The notes below the pieces were generated by a model that had not been told where the DNA came from, did no database searches, and saw only the letters and a program-made list of their open reading frames with translations. The position numbers and the translations under genes were made by a program. DNA of 64,000 nucleotides from Haladaptatus sp. DYF46 (lineage in GTDB: Archaea > Halobacteriota > Halobacteria > Halobacteriales > Haladaptataceae). Below, in pieces: positions 62,662-64,000 of the stretch; the stretch's first letter is position 1; the number at the start of each line of letters is the position of its first letter. Location: assembly GCF_021083305.1 (NCBI RefSeq), contig NZ_JAJFAY010000004.1:186001-250000 (forward strand), given 5' to 3'.

Positions 62662-62752
62662 GAGGTGGACGATATGATCGCGGACGTACTCCTCGACCCA
62701 CGACGCGTCCGTCTCCGAAATCGACCGCCCCGCGTCCGTCCCGGTTTCGGTG

Positions 62753-63766
62753 CTAATGGCCGCCCACCTCCTCGACGCCGAAGAGGCCCTGCGGGCGGAG
62801 CACGAGGACGACCACGAGGATGAGGAAGATGGTCATCTCGGGCAGTCCCGCGAAGTCGATGGCGTTGACGAACCACCACGACGTCGTCGCATCGACCATG
62901 CCGACGATGAGCGCGGCGACCACGGTCCCTCGGAACGTCCCCAGACCGCCGACGATGACGACGACGAACGCCGGGAGCAGTGCTTCCGAGGCGACCGGAA
63001 CGCTTGCACCCCACTTCGGGTCCCACATCAACAGAACCCCGGCGATTCCGGCCAACCCGGTTCCGAGCGCGAAGACGACGGTGAACACGCGGCGAACGTC
63101 GATGCCGAGCGCCTCCGTCATCTCCGCGTCCTCGCTTCCCGCGCGGATGACGAGACCGTAGCGCGTCCGGGTCAGAAAGGCCCAGATTCCCGCGACGGAG
63201 AGGACGCCGAACGTGATTTCGAACAGCGCGAGGCCGCTCACGGAAATTCCGGCGAGGCCGACCTGCGTGGTCAGGAAGCCGGGCTTCGTCCCGAAGGCGT
63301 CCTGCCACGCGGTCTGGGGTTGCATGCCGTAGAACAGGACGGCGATTCGGACCAGTTCGTTCAGCACGAGCGTCAGTCCGAAGGTGAGGAGGATCTGGTA
63401 CACCGGCGGCCTGTCGTACAGTTTGCGGATCAGGCCGACCTCGACGGCGGTTCCCAGTCCAGCGAGCAGGCCGAAGACGACCACGACGGCCACGAAGAAC
63501 AGGGCCAACTGCGCGATAGAATCCCCTCCGGCGGAGACGAACGCGACCATCACCAATCCGCCGAGGTACGCACCCAGCATGGTTAGCGACCCGTGGGCGA
63601 AGTTCAACACGCCCATTAGGCCAAAGATGAGCGTCAGGCCGCTCGCTATCATCACGTACAGCGCGGCCTTCGCCAATCCCTGAACGAACACCGACGCGAG
63701 CGTCGACGGTCGGAAGAAATCCCCGAGGGAACTCCCGATTCCGGCGAGCGGGACGAGTTCCATCAT
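62753..63766 (-). CDS. livH: branched-chain amino-acid-type ABC permease (LivH)
   Basis: A 337-residue permease with about eight helices. It contains GLAKAALYVMIASGLTLIFGLMGVLNFAHG near the start and RYGLVIRAGSEDAEMTEALGI in the middle, followed by AFVVVIVGGLGTFRGTVVAAL, all typical of LivH. The ATG at 63766 overlaps the stop of the ATPase gene (ATGA). It sits between livF and livM. Its substrate is not determined. Confidence 0.93.
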   Translation of the reverse strand: MMELVPLAGIGSSLGDFFRPSTLASVFVQGLAKAALYVMIASGLTLIFGLMGVLNFAHGSLTMLGAYLGGLVMVAFVSAGGDSIAQLALFFVAVVVVFGLLAGLGTAVEVGLIRKLYDRPPVYQILLTFGLTLVLNELVRIAVLFYGMQPQTAWQDAFGTKPGFLTTQVGLAGISVSGLALFEITFGVLSVAGIWAFLTRTRYGLVIRAGSEDAEMTEALGIDVRRVFTVVFALGTGLAGIAGVLLMWDPKWGASVPVASEALLPAFVVVIVGGLGTFRGTVVAALIVGMVDATTSWWFVNAIDFAGLPEMTIFLILVVVLVLRPQGLFGVEEVGGH

Positions 63767-64000
63767 GCCGAGAGATACCTCCTCAGTCGCTCGTCGTCCG
63801 TCGACACCTCGTTCGCATCACCCTGTTCGACCACGCGACCGGTATCGAGCACGTAGAACCTGTCCGCGAGGTCGAGCGCGAGCGGAAGGTTCTGTTCGAC
63901 CAGCAACAGCGTGGTGTCGGTCGCCGCTTCGGAAAGCGCTTCGGCGACCGCTTCGACGATGAGCGGGGCCAGTCCCTCGCTCGGTTCGTCCACCAACAGG
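63763..64000 (-). CDS. livF: branched-chain amino-acid-type ABC ATPase, C-terminal part (LivF-like, 5' partial)
   Basis: The last 78 residues of an ABC ATPase, open to the window edge. The Walker B end (LLVDEPSEGLAP), the His-switch region replaced by LLLVEQNLPLALDLADRFYVLDTGRVVEQG, and the short C-terminus match LivF. The VEQN phrase is typical of LivF rather than LivG. The Walker A lies outside. The stop codon overlaps the livH start by 4 nt. The gene should lead or sit early in the operon, perhaps behind livG. Confidence 0.88.
   Translation of the reverse strand, partial: LLVDEPSEGLAPLIVEAVAEALSEAATDTTLLLVEQNLPLALDLADRFYVLDTGRVVEQGDANEVSTDDERLRRYLSA

Noticed and set aside
60476-62701. One very long frame covering the KAS III gene and most of livM
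   Set aside because: The upstream half reads livM in the wrong frame; only the part from 61480 matches a real family.
1-64000. tRNA or rRNA genes
   Set aside because: No cloverleaf-like stretch or conserved rRNA sequence was seen in the gaps; short RNAs cannot be excluded by eye.

Overview
The window comes from a haloarchaeon (class Halobacteria). The proteins are acidic, the base composition is G+C-rich, and promoters carry archaeal TATA boxes that often sit 25-31 nt from the start codon, implying leaderless mRNAs. Haloarchaeal hallmarks include HalX response regulators, bacterio-opsin-activator HTH regulators, Tat-exported lipoproteins with long Asp/Gly/Ser linkers, DUF7344-like and DUF5788-like proteins and a Lrp-TRASH metal regulator. 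The genus cannot be fixed from sequence alone; a Haladaptatus-like organism is only a guess. No rRNA, tRNA, CRISPR array, complete transposon or prophage was seen. The region reads as gene-dense chromosome, with a few decayed genes and small hairpin elements. No gap without a gene exceeds about 300 bp.

Layout. 1-5.6 kb: a partial gene, an SPW membrane protein, a hotdog thioesterase and a nrdR-nrdA-nrdB ribonucleotide reductase operon with a tandem palindrome at its promoter. 5.6-8.5 kb: a Rieske protein and a divergent copper pair (Lrp-TRASH regulator and CopZ-like chaperone). 8.5-12.1 kb: heme synthesis (hemE facing a coupled hemH-hemG pair). 12.1-18.3 kb: small regulators, a stress protein, SprT-like metallopeptidase, HalX regulator, hydrolase, acetyltransferase and DUF192 lipoprotein. 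18.3-29.2 kb: a duplicated EthD protein, an M24 enzyme with altered metal site, transporters, HD protein, SDR epimerase, ThDP enzyme, MFS carrier and two HTH_10 regulators. 29.3-35.4 kb: a complete five-gene oligopeptide ABC operon. 35.5-47.1 kb: zinc-ribbon and winged-helix proteins, DUF1028 facing a gamma-glutamyltransferase, TatA, Spo0M, metallo-beta-lactamase fold protein, haloacid dehalogenase, and two broken genes (a DUF7344-like gene with one stop codon, and an aldo/keto reductase relic carrying hairpins). 47.2-60.5 kb: a multi-PAS/GAF histidine kinase, an enolase-superfamily protein, DASH cryptochrome, HAD-IIA phosphatase, ABC-2 exporter, potassium channel, SpoIIM-type membrane protein and a 52-codon gene. 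60.5-64 kb: a Liv-type ABC operon (livF partial, livH, livM) ending in a KAS III-like gene.

How genes work together. The nrd operon joins both subunits of an aerobic class I reductase to its own repressor. The beta subunit has Phe at the usual radical-Tyr site, as in subclass Ic (Mn/Fe) enzymes. The heme genes are of the protoporphyrin type. The Dpp and Liv operons are complete or near-complete import systems for peptides and for branched-chain amino acids or related acids; the second is coupled to a thiolase-superfamily enzyme of unknown substrate. No clearly new multi-gene defence or mobile system was found. The most unusual items are the altered M24 metal site, the His-for-Asn change in the KAS III-like enzyme of the Liv operon, the tandem palindromes at the nrd promoter, the hairpin-bearing reductase relic and the DUF7344-like gene with a single in-frame UGA.
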